From the NCBI RefSeq assembly GCF_003254275.1, contig NZ_QKZK01000001.1:1-64000 (forward strand): DNA of 64,000 bases, read 5' to 3'. This document shows positions 45,927 to 54,888 of this stretch, piece after piece; positions within the stretch are counted from its first letter, which is position 1, and each line of letters opens with the position of its first letter. The stretch is from Breznakibacter xylanolyticus. GTDB taxonomy: Bacteria > Bacteroidota > Bacteroidia > Bacteroidales > Marinilabiliaceae. A program made the position numbers and the translations under genes. The notes beneath the pieces were generated by a model, which did not search any database, was not told where the DNA came from, and worked only from the letters and a program-made list of their open reading frames with translations.

Positions 45927-47156
45927 ATGCAATATACCATACAGTCGGGCACCGGCCTCAAGGCGGCCCGGGTGGCTTTGCCCACATCTAAAAGCATTAG
46001 CAATCGTGCGCTCATCATCAATGCTTTGGCTTATAGTCCTTACGAAATTTCGAAGTTGAGCGATAGCGACGATACGCACGTGATGTTGGAGGTGTTTAAT
46101 TCAAACACCAACCATTTTGACATTGGCGCTGCCGGAACTTCCATGCGTTTTTTAACGGCCTACTTGTCGAAAATTGTAGGCGAGTGGGAACTGACCGGCT
46201 CCTCGCGCATGAAGCAACGCCCCATTGGCGTGCTGGTGGATGCCTTACGCAAGCTGGGTGCCAACATCGACTACATCGAAAACGAAGGGTTCCCCCCGTT
46301 GCGCATCACCGGATGCTCCCTCACGGGGGGCGAGCTTGAGCTGGCCGGTAACATCAGCAGTCAGTACATCTCGGCCATTTTGATGATTGCCCCCACCATC
46401 ACCGGCGGGCTCACCATTCGAATGACCGGCGAGGTGGTGTCGAAGCCTTACATCCATTTGACGTTGAAGTTGATGGAGCAGTACGGTGTGACCTGCCAGT
46501 GGGATGGCAACACCATTGTGATTCCCGAATGTCCCTATCGGGCTGTGCCTTTCACCGTTGAGGGCGACTGGAGCGCCGCATCGTATTGGTACGAGATGGT
46601 GGCCTTGTCGGATAATGGCTGCATCGACCTCGAGGGGTTGTATGCCGACAGTTATCAGGGTGACTCCAAGGTGGCAGCCCTGTTTGAGACGCTTGGCGTG
46701 CACACCACCATGAAGGATGGGATCACCACGCTCACCAAGGTTCCCGTGACCGCGAGCCGTTTTGATTACGATTTTGCCGATCAGCCCGACCTGGCGCAAA
46801 CCTTTGCCGTGACCTGCTGCATGCTCAACGTGCCTTTTTCGTTTGCCGGGTTGCAAACGTTGCGCATCAAGGAGAGCGACCGTATTTATGCCCTCATTGA
46901 CGAGCTGGCCAAGCTGGGTTTTGTGTTGACCACCAATGGCACCGATACCCTTCATTGGGACGGAACCACGTGTGCCGTTAGCGACGTGCGTCAGGTGGTG
47001 GTGGCCACCTACAAAGATCACCGCATGGCCATGGCCTTTGCCCCGGTGGCGCTGGTCAATGGCCAGATTTTGATTGACGACCCCAAGGTGGTGACCAAGT
47101 CATATCCCAAGTATTGGGAACACTTAAAGATGGTGGGGATGCAGGTGGCGGAATAG
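45927..47156 (+). CDS. aroA: 3-phosphoshikimate 1-carboxyvinyltransferase (EPSP synthase)
   Basis: The 409-residue enzyme joins phosphoenolpyruvate and shikimate 3-phosphate. LPTSKSISNRALIINAL is the N-terminal substrate-binding block; GAAGTSMRFLTAYL replaces the usual GNAGT-type PEP-binding motif (NAGT to AAGT); SRMKQRPIGVLVDALRKLGA and the late LRIKESDRIYALIDELAKLG and YKDHRMAMAFAPVAL are conserved. It is somewhat shorter than E. coli AroA but complete, and ends with a terminator 35 bp downstream. Confidence 0.96.
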   Translation: MQYTIQSGTGLKAARVALPTSKSISNRALIINALAYSPYEISKLSDSDDTHVMLEVFNSNTNHFDIGAAGTSMRFLTAYLSKIVGEWELTGSSRMKQRPIGVLVDALRKLGANIDYIENEGFPPLRITGCSLTGGELELAGNISSQYISAILMIAPTITGGLTIRMTGEVVSKPYIHLTLKLMEQYGVTCQWDGNTIVIPECPYRAVPFTVEGDWSAASYWYEMVALSDNGCIDLEGLYADSYQGDSKVAALFETLGVHTTMKDGITTLTKVPVTASRFDYDFADQPDLAQTFAVTCCMLNVPFSFAGLQTLRIKESDRIYALIDELAKLGFVLTTNGTDTLHWDGTTCAVSDVRQVVVATYKDHRMAMAFAPVALVNGQILIDDPKVVTKSYPKYWEHLKMVGMQVAE

Positions 47157-47190
47157 TCGCTGGCGTTTTTCTTCCGGATAATTTTAATAA

Positions 47191-47230
47191 GACCCGTGAG
47201 CATCGTTGATGGATGCCGCGGGTTTTTTCA
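47191..47230 (+). terminator. Terminator of aroB-aroA
   Basis: The interrupted stem acccg-tga-gcatc / gatgc-cg-cgggt is followed by TTTTTTCAGTTTTTTT, about 35 bp after the aroA stop. Confidence 0.75.
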
Positions 47231-47258
47231 GTTTTTTTGAGGCGGGGGGATGGTAAAA

Positions 47259-47476
47259 TGCGCGACGATGCGCATTTTTTGCGCGTGCGTGTACAAATTG
47301 GGCAGGGGGGGGTACCCTAAATGCGCATCGATGCGCAAAATATGCGCAAGCGTGCGCATTTTTTGTACGATGATGCGCAAAAAATGCGCGCGAGTCCGCA
47401 TTTAGGGTACCCCCCTGCGCATTTAGGGTACCCCTGCCTACATTTAGGGTACCCCCCCCTACCCTTAGGGTACCCC
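47259..47476. repeat. TGCGCA-rich cluster with TTAGGGTACC repeats
   Basis: In about 170 bp, TGCGCA occurs seven times, mostly within longer palindromic contexts such as aatgcgcat and separated by 7-20 bp. One inverted ggtaccctaa (47311-47320) faces four direct ttagggtacc copies (starting at about 47402, 47423, 47444 and 47465, about 21 bp apart). C- or G-runs follow each. The outer copies could close a stem around the TGCGCA block. No spacer sequence of constant length exists, so this is not a CRISPR. The open frames across it are by-products of the repeats. Confidence 0.8.
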
Positions 47477-47545
47477 CCTGAGGTGTTAAATATGGATTGC
47501 ATTCCCAATGTTGTTTTCATGTCGTTTACTTAGTGTGATTCACAG

Positions 47546-47637
47546 AGTCAAAATAAACGCTGAGGTGCAAAGGCGCTGAGTTTTTTTGTTGCTCCATGCG
47601 TTTAAAAAACAAAACAGATAACTCAAAAGAGTTATAT
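47546..47637. repeat. Dispersed repeat (aggcgctgagtt family), second direct copy
   Basis: The segment begins gagtcaaaataaacgc and contains aaaggcgctgagtt, gcgtttaaa and cagataactcaaa, in the same order as at 3837-3925. Confidence 0.65.
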
Positions 47638-47658
47638 AGTAGAGACATGAAGATGATT

Positions 47659-47708
47659 AGACCAAAGACAGATCGATTAGAGTGTAGAGATGCAGTGAAC
47701 AGATCTTA
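47659..47708 (+). repeat. Probable relic of the MITE-like element
   Basis: About 50 bp align without gaps to the inside of copy A (38 of 50 positions by my count), including agacagat, gattaga and aacagatct. The ends are not recognisable. It lies directly past the stop codon of the porP gene. Confidence 0.4.
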
Positions 47709-47721
47709 AGGGAATCGCAAG

Positions 47722-48780
47722 TCAAAAAATCGTTCGTCGGCGTTGTTGCGGTTTTTTGCTTTCGTAAGGATTGGCATTTTTTGAGCAGGGCAGGGGTGGA
47801 TGGCGACCGGCACGCAGGTCAAATCGTTGGTTGAATTCGTAGATGAGCGATATTTCGTGAGCCCCGGCGCTGTTCCATCCCAGTTGTGAAATGGTGAGGT
47901 CGTAGCTGTAACCAAAGCGAAAGGGGCCGTGTTCCCAAGCCACCAGGGCCACGATGGCGTCGTGGTTGAGCACCGTGTTCACCTCGCCCAGCAGGGGCAA
48001 ACCCCGGTACCAGGCACCGATTTCGATGGGCGAATTGTGCCAGTATAAGCCGGCATCCAGTTGCTGGAATTTTTCCTGCCGGTGATACCGGAAGCTCCAC
48101 GAGAAGGAACGGGTGGTGAGCGCGCGTCTGTTTTTTTCGGTCCAGATGTTCATGCCGCCAAACAGGGTGGTGCGTATGGGAATGCGCATTTCCTGTCCCA
48201 TAAATGAGTAGTTGGGACGGGTAAGATGGTGCAGCGACAGTCCCACCCAGTATTTGGGATTGTAAAAGAATACCGATGTGGCCACGTCGAAGTAGTGCAC
48301 CTGCTCAATGTTGAGCCGTTCCCACGACGATGAGCCGCCGCTAAACGACAGGTCGTAGCCCAGTCGCACCTTGGCCAGGTCGATGGCCTTGTTGCCATAT
48401 TCGAACTGGATGCCCGGAATCACTTGCCATTGCTTGTTGATTTGCAGGTTGTACGAATACTGAGCGGCCGCGTTGGTGGAAGTCAGCCCGGCGCTGCCCG
48501 CACGGTCCTGCATCACGTAAGCACCAATGCCGCTGTTGAACATCGGAAAAAAGTTGTCGAACGATGCCGAATATGTTGAATACGCTTTGGTGATGGCCGG
48601 CCACTGGTTGCGGTAGTTGAGAATGATGCGTGCCCCGTCGGTGGCTCCTGCCAGCGACGGACTCAGGTAAAGCGGGTTGGCGTAGAATTGCGAAAAATGG
48701 GCATCCTGTGCTGCGATGTGGCTGAGTGCCATTCCCAACATCCCCGAAACCCATCCTATCCATTTCCATTTCGCAAACAT
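47722..48780 (-). CDS. PorP/SprF-family type IX secretion membrane protein
   Basis: The 352-residue outer-membrane beta-barrel protein has a signal peptide ending AHIAAQ-type (LSHIAAQDAHFSQFY). DAHFSQFYANPLYLSPSLAG and ILNYRNQWPAI are the hallmark of PorP/SprF proteins. FGYSYDLTISQLGWNSAGAHEISL is the conserved penultimate strand region. Members assist secretion or surface anchoring of the large T9SS adhesin encoded next to them. The gene follows the PKD adhesin by 6 bp on the same strand, the common arrangement. The C-terminal ASGRHPPLPCSKN region is basic and short. Confidence 0.94.
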   Translation of the reverse strand: MFAKWKWIGWVSGMLGMALSHIAAQDAHFSQFYANPLYLSPSLAGATDGARIILNYRNQWPAITKAYSTYSASFDNFFPMFNSGIGAYVMQDRAGSAGLTSTNAAAQYSYNLQINKQWQVIPGIQFEYGNKAIDLAKVRLGYDLSFSGGSSSWERLNIEQVHYFDVATSVFFYNPKYWVGLSLHHLTRPNYSFMGQEMRIPIRTTLFGGMNIWTEKNRRALTTRSFSWSFRYHRQEKFQQLDAGLYWHNSPIEIGAWYRGLPLLGEVNTVLNHDAIVALVAWEHGPFRFGYSYDLTISQLGWNSAGAHEISLIYEFNQRFDLRAGRHPPLPCSKNANPYESKKPQQRRRTIF

Positions 48781-48786
48781 TGCTGG

Positions 48787-51700
48787 TTATCGCAATAGAG
48801 TGACATCGCCGCTAAATGTTTCAACGTTACCGTTGCTGAACTTGACCACCGCTTTCCAGATGTACACATCCTGGCGCGATAATTTTCCTTTGTAATAGCC
48901 GTCCCAGCCGATGCTGATGTCGGTGCTTTCGAAGAGCAGCTCGCCCCATCGGTTAAAAATCTGCAGTTTGTATTCTACCACCCCCGTTTTCACAAAGGGG
49001 TAAAACACGGTGTTGGCCGGATCTTTAGCATCGTACACGCCGCCGCTGGCTCCCGATGTGCTTGGCGTGAAGGCGTTTGGGAAGTCTATTTTGCCGCCCA
49101 CCCGTGCCGTCACGGCTGCATTCATGGCATATTCATCGGCGCAGTTTTCGGGCGAAGTCACCACCAGCGACACGTTGTACGATCCTGCTTCGCGATACTC
49201 GTGCGAGGGATTTTGCTGTGTCGATTGGGTGTTGTCGCCAAAGTCCCACAACCATGTGGCGATGGTGCCAATGCTGAGGTCGCGGAATCGCACCGCCTGG
49301 CCCGGTATGTCCACCACGTTTGGACTCAGGTCGAAGAGTGCTTTGGGAGTGGGATGTACGATGATGACCAAATGGTCGGCCACCATGGTTCCTCCTTCGC
49401 CTGTGGCCGTCAGTTTCACCTGGTAGGTTCCCGGTTTGTCGTAAATGTGAATGGGCTCTTTGGCTGATGAGCTGCCATTGTCGCCAAATTCCCACAGGAA
49501 TTCCGTTGCGTCGGTCGTGAGGTTGTAAAACTCGACGGTCAGGGGCAGACAGCCTTGTTCAGGAGGCCCATAATCGATGAACGGAATTCGAGGGATAAGG
49601 CGGACCGTATGTGTTTTTGATGCCGAGCAACCAAACGTCGAGCTGACATTCAGGGTGACGTCGTATCGGCCTGCCGTTGCATAGGTGTGTTGCACATCCC
49701 TGAGGGTCGATGTGTGCGTATCACCCAAATCCCATTGATACAACCAATCGTTTCCCTGTGTGAGGTTGGTGAACAGGAAGGTGGCCTGTGGCATCTGTTG
49801 TTCGGTGGGTGAGGATGAGAAGTCGGCAATTGGGGTTGGATAAACGGTTACCTGGGTGGTTGCGGTATTGGAGCAGCCATAGATGGATGTTGCGTTCAAT
49901 GAAATGGGAAACGTGATGGGATTGAGCGTTTGGTTCTCAAACAGGTGTGATGTGTTTCTGTCGGTTGACGTCTCGCCGTCACCAAAATCCCATAAGAAGC
50001 TTTGGGCTGCGAGGGTGAAATTCTGAAATTCGACCATCAGTGGGTGACACCCCTCGTTTCCCGGCGCAATATCCGGCGTGATGAGTGGAAACACTCTAAT
50101 CATCATTTCGGCCGAGTCGCGGCAGCCATTGGCACTTTCGACCACCAGTCGTCCTCGCTGCCAAATGGGTTCGAGTGTGGGGTTGTTGTAGGTTTTCACG
50201 ATGGGTGATGGCGTCGCCAGCCATTCGCGCGTTCCGTCAGCATTGACCCACCAATGATTGGTTGCGCCGGTCGATGTGTTTTGGCAGATGATTTCCACAG
50301 GGGCGCAGCCCTCGGTTTTGTCGGGCGTGAGTTGCGCCGATGGGGCAGGATATACTGTCACCTGTTGTTGCGAGGTGGCCGTGCAACCTTGCGACGAAGT
50401 TGCTGTGAGCGATAGCTGGTAGGTTGTGTTTGCGTTGTTGTTGGTCATGAATAGTTGTGACATCACGTGCTGCCCCACCACGGGGATTCCATCGCCCAAG
50501 TCCCATGTGTATTGCGCGGCACCCGGCATGGCCAGCAAATCGGTCATGAGCGGTTCGCAGCCATTGGGCGGGGTGACGGTAAAAGTGGCATCGGGTGCCG
50601 GAAACACGGCCACGTATTCGTATCGGGTGTCAGAGCAGCCAAAGTCATTGGTGACGGTGAGGGCAACTTCATGGTTTTCGACCCAGGGTTGGGCATTGTC
50701 ATAAGTGTGGGTGGCATTGTGTGTATTGACCGGGCTTGACCCATCGCCAAAATCCCACTGATTGACGGTGGCGCCCACCGACAGGTTGGTGAACGTCACG
50801 GCCAAAGGCGTACAGCCTCTGTCGGGGGTGTACACAAACCTTGCTTTGGGCGATGGTGAGATGTTCAACGTCAGGGTTGTGGCATCGTTGCATTGATAGC
50901 TGTTTTCGGCCGTGAGGGTAATGTTGACCGTCTTCACGCTTTGGGTGAAGTTCTCGAACAGATAGGTCGGGTTTGTTTCTGTTGATGTATTGCCATCGCC
51001 AAAGTCCCATATATAAAGTGTCGCATCCACCGATTGGTTGTCGAAGGTGATCAATGCCGGGGTGCAGTTGGGCGGAGGCGGGGGCGTGATGATGGCCACT
51101 GCCTGGGGATTGAAGGTGATTTGCACCGTGGCACTTCCCGTGCAGATGCCGTTGGCCTCTTGCCAGGTAAATTGGTAAACGCCCGGTTCTGACACTGTCA
51201 CGTGTGTGATGGCCAGTGATGGCGATAATAAGGTGGAAGTGCCGGGGCCTGCTGTTTGACTCCATGAACCAACGCCATTATGCGGGTATGCGGTGAGTGT
51301 GTGGGTCAGTCCGCAAATGGTTTCGTCGGGCATCACTCCGGGGGTTGGGGTTTCCAGGAATGTGATGGTCACATCATCGGCATCAATGCAGCTGTTGTTG
51401 TCCTCAGTCCATCGAAAAAGGTAAGTGCCAAATTCAGTGACCGAGACCGACGATGAGGCACTGTTTGGGTTGGCAAATGATGCCAGTCCGGGGCCGCTGA
51501 CCATCTGCCAGGTTCCGATGCCGATGCTCGGTGTGGCCGACAGCGTGTATGTGTTGGAACACGTTTGCTCATCCCCCCCGGCGTTGGCCGTGGGGTAATC
51601 GTACACGCGTACTTCGATGGGCACGGTGGCGTCGCAACCCTGGTCACTTTGCACGTAGTAATCGTAAATGAAATTTCCGGCCACCGGGGAGATGAACGTT

Positions 51701-53217
51701 GGGTTTTCAATGTCGGTGGCCGAAAGCAAATGGGTGTCTGTGCCTGTCCATTGGTGGATGACAAAAACCTGTGATCCCCCTTGGGGTTTGGGTTCGAGGG
51801 GGATGGCGGTGTTGGTACACACGTCCAGGATGGGGTTGGCCAGGCTGATGTCGACGGGCGAGACGTTCATGGTGAGGGTGGCGCTGTTCTTGCAGTTGCG
51901 ACTGTCGGTGACTTCGTACACCAGGTTGTAGGTTCCCACGTCTATCGTCATGAAGGTGGGTTCCTGAATGGCGGTGTTGTCCAGTGGTGATGTGGCGCCT
52001 GACCATTGGTGGAGGGTGTAAGGAGGCAATCCTCCCGATGGATTGCCATTGATGGTGGTGGATACGCCGGGGCAGAGATAGGTCGAGAGACCTGCTGATG
52101 GAAGTGCCGATGGAATTTCATGCACGGTGATGGTGGTGGTGCCTTCCCCCAGGCATCCATAAGTGTTGCCAACGCGATAAGTGATGGTGTGTGTGCCTGC
52201 TCCTGCCAGTGTGGGGTTGAAACGACCGGTGCGTGTGTTTTCAATGCCAGGGCCGCTCCATCGTCCACCCGGCGTGGCCGCCGTGAGGGTGATGGGGGGT
52301 GCGTTGACGCACAGAGGTGCCACCGGTGTGATGGTGGCATCGGGGTATGGCACAATGAGTGCAATGGCCGTGGTGATGACGGGCGGGTTGTCGCCGTTGA
52401 TCAGGTCGGCAGGCGCTCCCGGGATGGCCGGGTCATCATAGGGATTGCAATAATTCCAGTTGCGGAGGGTTACCTCAAAAAAGTCGCCCACATTGTAACC
52501 ATTGGGGATGTAGATGGGCAGCGATCGGTTGCCCGGTGCCACCGGGCTGTAAATAGGTTCGGTAGTGGCAATGATGTCTCCCTGCAGTGGCCATGGGTTC
52601 ACCACTACTCCTCCGATCTCTGCAGTAGTGATGTTTCCTCCGGTGCCATAAATCCATTGGGTCCATCGGCGGGGATCGTTGGGCACGTCTTCCTCAAGGG
52701 GCGGGGTGCAGTTCCATTGACTGGCATCCATAAAAGTCACGGTGCCGTCGTTGCCAACGCAAATGGGAAACACCTGGGGGTTGATGAGCATTTCGCCACC
52801 ATTGAACTCATCGGTGTCCCACACGGTGACGGTTTGGTATTGTCGCGAGCTCGTGCAAAGTTCGCCGTTTACTTCGATGGTAACGTTGGGATTGTAGTTG
52901 CAAAACCCAACTTTTTTGGGGTAGATGTGCGTGAGGGATGCCTTCCATTCGCGGGTAACGGCGTTGGTGAGTGTGCCATTAACGCGTTCGATGGGTGAAC
53001 CGTCGCCCCAGTCGTACACAAACACCACGTTGCCTGTGCCGCCATCGTTGACCCCCCGGTAGGTGGCATACCAATCGACGTTCACGGGCGCGCATTTGCG
53101 GCCTGAAATGAGGTCGTTGGCCCGATCGCCAATGTTGCAGTTTTGTGCATGGATGCCCTTTGTTATAGGGGCAATCATCAATGCAGCGATCATGCTGTAT
53201 CGCGTGAATGGTTTCAT
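48787..53217 (-). CDS. Giant PKD-repeat adhesin with type-B T9SS C-terminal domain
   Basis: The 1,476-residue secreted protein starts with a signal peptide (MIAALMIAPITKGIHAQ). The middle consists of Ig-like segments with the repeated cycle GTWQMVSGPG / GSWSQTAGPG, then at least eight PKD domains with the core WDFGDG (for example YIWDFGDGNTSTETNPTYLF, FLWEFGDNGSSSAKEPIHIY, WLWDFGDNTQSTQQNPSHEY). The end, FPNAFTPSTSG...YKLQIFNRWGELLFES...GWDGYYKGK...DVYIWKAVVKF, is the gliding-motility-associated (type B) sorting domain recognised by T9SS. It is co-transcribed with its PorP/SprF partner and is probably a surface adhesin. It has no close function assignable beyond that. Confidence 0.95.
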   Translation of the reverse strand: MKPFTRYSMIAALMIAPITKGIHAQNCNIGDRANDLISGRKCAPVNVDWYATYRGVNDGGTGNVVFVYDWGDGSPIERVNGTLTNAVTREWKASLTHIYPKKVGFCNYNPNVTIEVNGELCTSSRQYQTVTVWDTDEFNGGEMLINPQVFPICVGNDGTVTFMDASQWNCTPPLEEDVPNDPRRWTQWIYGTGGNITTAEIGGVVVNPWPLQGDIIATTEPIYSPVAPGNRSLPIYIPNGYNVGDFFEVTLRNWNYCNPYDDPAIPGAPADLINGDNPPVITTAIALIVPYPDATITPVAPLCVNAPPITLTAATPGGRWSGPGIENTRTGRFNPTLAGAGTHTITYRVGNTYGCLGEGTTTITVHEIPSALPSAGLSTYLCPGVSTTINGNPSGGLPPYTLHQWSGATSPLDNTAIQEPTFMTIDVGTYNLVYEVTDSRNCKNSATLTMNVSPVDISLANPILDVCTNTAIPLEPKPQGGSQVFVIHQWTGTDTHLLSATDIENPTFISPVAGNFIYDYYVQSDQGCDATVPIEVRVYDYPTANAGGDEQTCSNTYTLSATPSIGIGTWQMVSGPGLASFANPNSASSSVSVTEFGTYLFRWTEDNNSCIDADDVTITFLETPTPGVMPDETICGLTHTLTAYPHNGVGSWSQTAGPGTSTLLSPSLAITHVTVSEPGVYQFTWQEANGICTGSATVQITFNPQAVAIITPPPPPNCTPALITFDNQSVDATLYIWDFGDGNTSTETNPTYLFENFTQSVKTVNITLTAENSYQCNDATTLTLNISPSPKARFVYTPDRGCTPLAVTFTNLSVGATVNQWDFGDGSSPVNTHNATHTYDNAQPWVENHEVALTVTNDFGCSDTRYEYVAVFPAPDATFTVTPPNGCEPLMTDLLAMPGAAQYTWDLGDGIPVVGQHVMSQLFMTNNNANTTYQLSLTATSSQGCTATSQQQVTVYPAPSAQLTPDKTEGCAPVEIICQNTSTGATNHWWVNADGTREWLATPSPIVKTYNNPTLEPIWQRGRLVVESANGCRDSAEMMIRVFPLITPDIAPGNEGCHPLMVEFQNFTLAAQSFLWDFGDGETSTDRNTSHLFENQTLNPITFPISLNATSIYGCSNTATTQVTVYPTPIADFSSSPTEQQMPQATFLFTNLTQGNDWLYQWDLGDTHTSTLRDVQHTYATAGRYDVTLNVSSTFGCSASKTHTVRLIPRIPFIDYGPPEQGCLPLTVEFYNLTTDATEFLWEFGDNGSSSAKEPIHIYDKPGTYQVKLTATGEGGTMVADHLVIIVHPTPKALFDLSPNVVDIPGQAVRFRDLSIGTIATWLWDFGDNTQSTQQNPSHEYREAGSYNVSLVVTSPENCADEYAMNAAVTARVGGKIDFPNAFTPSTSGASGGVYDAKDPANTVFYPFVKTGVVEYKLQIFNRWGELLFESTDISIGWDGYYKGKLSRQDVYIWKAVVKFSNGNVETFSGDVTLLR

Positions 53218-53324
53218 AACTCCCGCATTGCCCGGCCTTCACAGGATGATGAGATCATTGAGGCTGGTAGTTGCGTGTTAAGATATGGAAGGATGGGGTA
53301 GGAGTGCAAGAAGATTTTTACAAA

Positions 53325-53373
53325 CAAAAACAGAGACTCAATGCGTTATCAGCATCAGCGTCTCTGTTTGTTA
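53325..53373 (-). terminator. Terminator of mrp and the nfu-like gene
   Basis: The stem aacagagac (53329-53337) / gtctctgtt (53360-53368) has a 22-nt loop. On the minus strand it is followed by TTTGTTTGT, 30 nt after the stop of the NifU-like gene. Confidence 0.75.
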
Positions 53374-53397
53374 TGAATGCGAAGGAGATGATTTGTT

Positions 53398-53640
53398 TTA
53401 CACCGCCACCACCTCCGTGATTTGCGGTACGGCATTGCGTATGACCGTTTCTACGCCGCCGCGTAAGGTTTGCAGACTCATGGGGCAGCCATGGCAGGCG
53501 CCGGTGAGTTTCACTTTTACTTTCAGGTCGGCAGTGACATCCACCAGGTTGATGTTGCCCCCATCGGAAATGAGGTAGGGGCGGATGGTGTCGAGAGCCG
53601 CTTCAATGGCCGGGATCAAGCTTTTGGGATCTGTCATCAC
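53398..53640 (-). CDS. NifU C-terminal-like Fe-S scaffold protein
   Basis: This 80-residue single-domain protein carries the CxxC motif in KLTGACHGCPMSLQTL, which holds a transferable Fe-S cluster. GGNINLVDVTADLKVKVKL and GGVETVIRNAVPQI are the usual flanking parts of the Nfu domain. It lies 9 bp after mrp on the same strand. Scaffold and carrier together make a small Fe-S delivery unit. Confidence 0.93.
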   Translation of the reverse strand: MMTDPKSLIPAIEAALDTIRPYLISDGGNINLVDVTADLKVKVKLTGACHGCPMSLQTLRGGVETVIRNAVPQITEVVAV

Positions 53641-53649
53641 TCACGTTAT

Positions 53650-54753
53650 TTAGTGACGTTGTGTTTCAACGATAAACGAAGGGGGCAGGTCGCGGTTGCG
53701 TTTGTCCACGGCCTGTGCCACGCTATGTGCCAGGGTGTCGAAGGCTTGCGCCATGATGCTCTCGGTGAGTGCCACGGGCAGACCTTTGTCGCCGCCTTCG
53801 CGGATGCTTTGCACGATGGGGATTTGTCCCAGTAGGTCGATGTTGAGTTTTTCGGCCAGTTGTTTGCCACCGTCACGTCCAAAGATGTAGTATTTGTTTT
53901 CGGGGAGTTCGGCCGGTGTGAACCAGGCCATGTTTTCCACCAGTCCCAAAACGGGGACATTGATTGATTTTCCTCGAAACATGCTGATGCCTTTTACTGC
54001 ATCGGCAAGGGCAACATCCTGGGGTGTGGTGATGATGATCACACCGGTGACGGGAACCGTTTGTACCAGGGTGAGATGGATGTCGCTGGTGCCGGGGGGC
54101 AGGTCGATGAGCAGGTAGTCGAGGTCGCCCCACAGGCCGTCTGTGATGAGTTGCTTGAGGGCATTGGTGGCCATGGCACCTCGCCACACCAGGGCATCTT
54201 CGGGATTTACAAAGTAACCGATGCTCAGGAGCTTGACGCCGTATTTCTCGATGGGCAGAATGCGATCTTTCCCATCCACTTTGTCGAGCATAGGTCGGGC
54301 ATCCTCGGTTTCAAACATTTTGGGGATAGAAGGTCCGTAAATGTCGGCATCGAGAAGCCCCACGCTGTGACCGGCTTTGGCCAGAGCCACGGCCAGGTTG
54401 CTGGTGAGGGTGCTTTTTCCCACGCCACCTTTGCCCGAGGCGATGGCGATGACGTTTTTGACGCCGGGCAACACCTCGCGCTTGACGATGGTGCGGGGTT
54501 TGATTTTGACAAAAATGTTGCCCTCAATTTGAGCCTCTTCGCCCACATGAGTTTTGATGGCCTGTACGCAGGCACGTTTGATGGCCGGAATCATCGGGTC
54601 GTTGGCACGGTCGAACAGCAGGCTGAAGCTGATGCGTTGGCCATCGATGCGGATGTCGTCCTCGACCATTTCGAGGGCAACGATGTCTTTTCCTTTTCCC
54701 GGGTGGACAACGTGTTGGAGGGCGTCCATGACCAGTTGGGGATAGTAGTTCAT
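53650..54753 (-). CDS. mrp: Mrp/ApbC P-loop Fe-S carrier ATPase
   Basis: The 367-residue protein has an N-terminal MIP18-like (DUF59) domain (about 1-90), then the deviant Walker A ASGKGGVGKSTLTSNLAVALA near residue 108, the switch region LLDADIYGPSIPKMF, LLIDLPPGTSDIHLTL and VENMAWF. The C-terminal CxxC of many Mrp proteins is not present: the late segment reads FTPAELPENKYYIFGRDGG, without cysteines. This is seen in some Bacteroidetes Mrp and may alter cluster binding. TATCTTTG on the minus strand at 54837-54830 could be its promoter, overlapping the previous terminator. Confidence 0.93.
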   Translation of the reverse strand: MNYYPQLVMDALQHVVHPGKGKDIVALEMVEDDIRIDGQRISFSLLFDRANDPMIPAIKRACVQAIKTHVGEEAQIEGNIFVKIKPRTIVKREVLPGVKNVIAIASGKGGVGKSTLTSNLAVALAKAGHSVGLLDADIYGPSIPKMFETEDARPMLDKVDGKDRILPIEKYGVKLLSIGYFVNPEDALVWRGAMATNALKQLITDGLWGDLDYLLIDLPPGTSDIHLTLVQTVPVTGVIIITTPQDVALADAVKGISMFRGKSINVPVLGLVENMAWFTPAELPENKYYIFGRDGGKQLAEKLNIDLLGQIPIVQSIREGGDKGLPVALTESIMAQAFDTLAHSVAQAVDKRNRDLPPSFIVETQRH

Positions 54754-54832
54754 GTGATTTTATTTAGATGTGACAGGATAACAGATGGTCACCCTGTTAT
54801 GTTTATTTAAACCCTGTATAAATTGAGGGCAA

Positions 54833-54866
54833 AGATAAAAAAAATCCCTCCGTGAGGGGAGGGATT
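54833..54866 (-). terminator. Terminator of the M48 protease gene
   Basis: The 9-bp stem aatccctcc / ggagggatt is followed on the minus strand by a run of T, about 25 nt after the stop codon. Confidence 0.88.
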
Positions 54867-54888
54867 TGTTCTTTTGATTTTTTTGATA

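Noticed and set aside
47311-47476. TTAGGGTACC repeats as a CRISPR array or as a short gene pair
   Set aside because: The intervals are of mixed length and made of the same motifs; the overlapping frames of about 70 codons on both strands translate the repeats.
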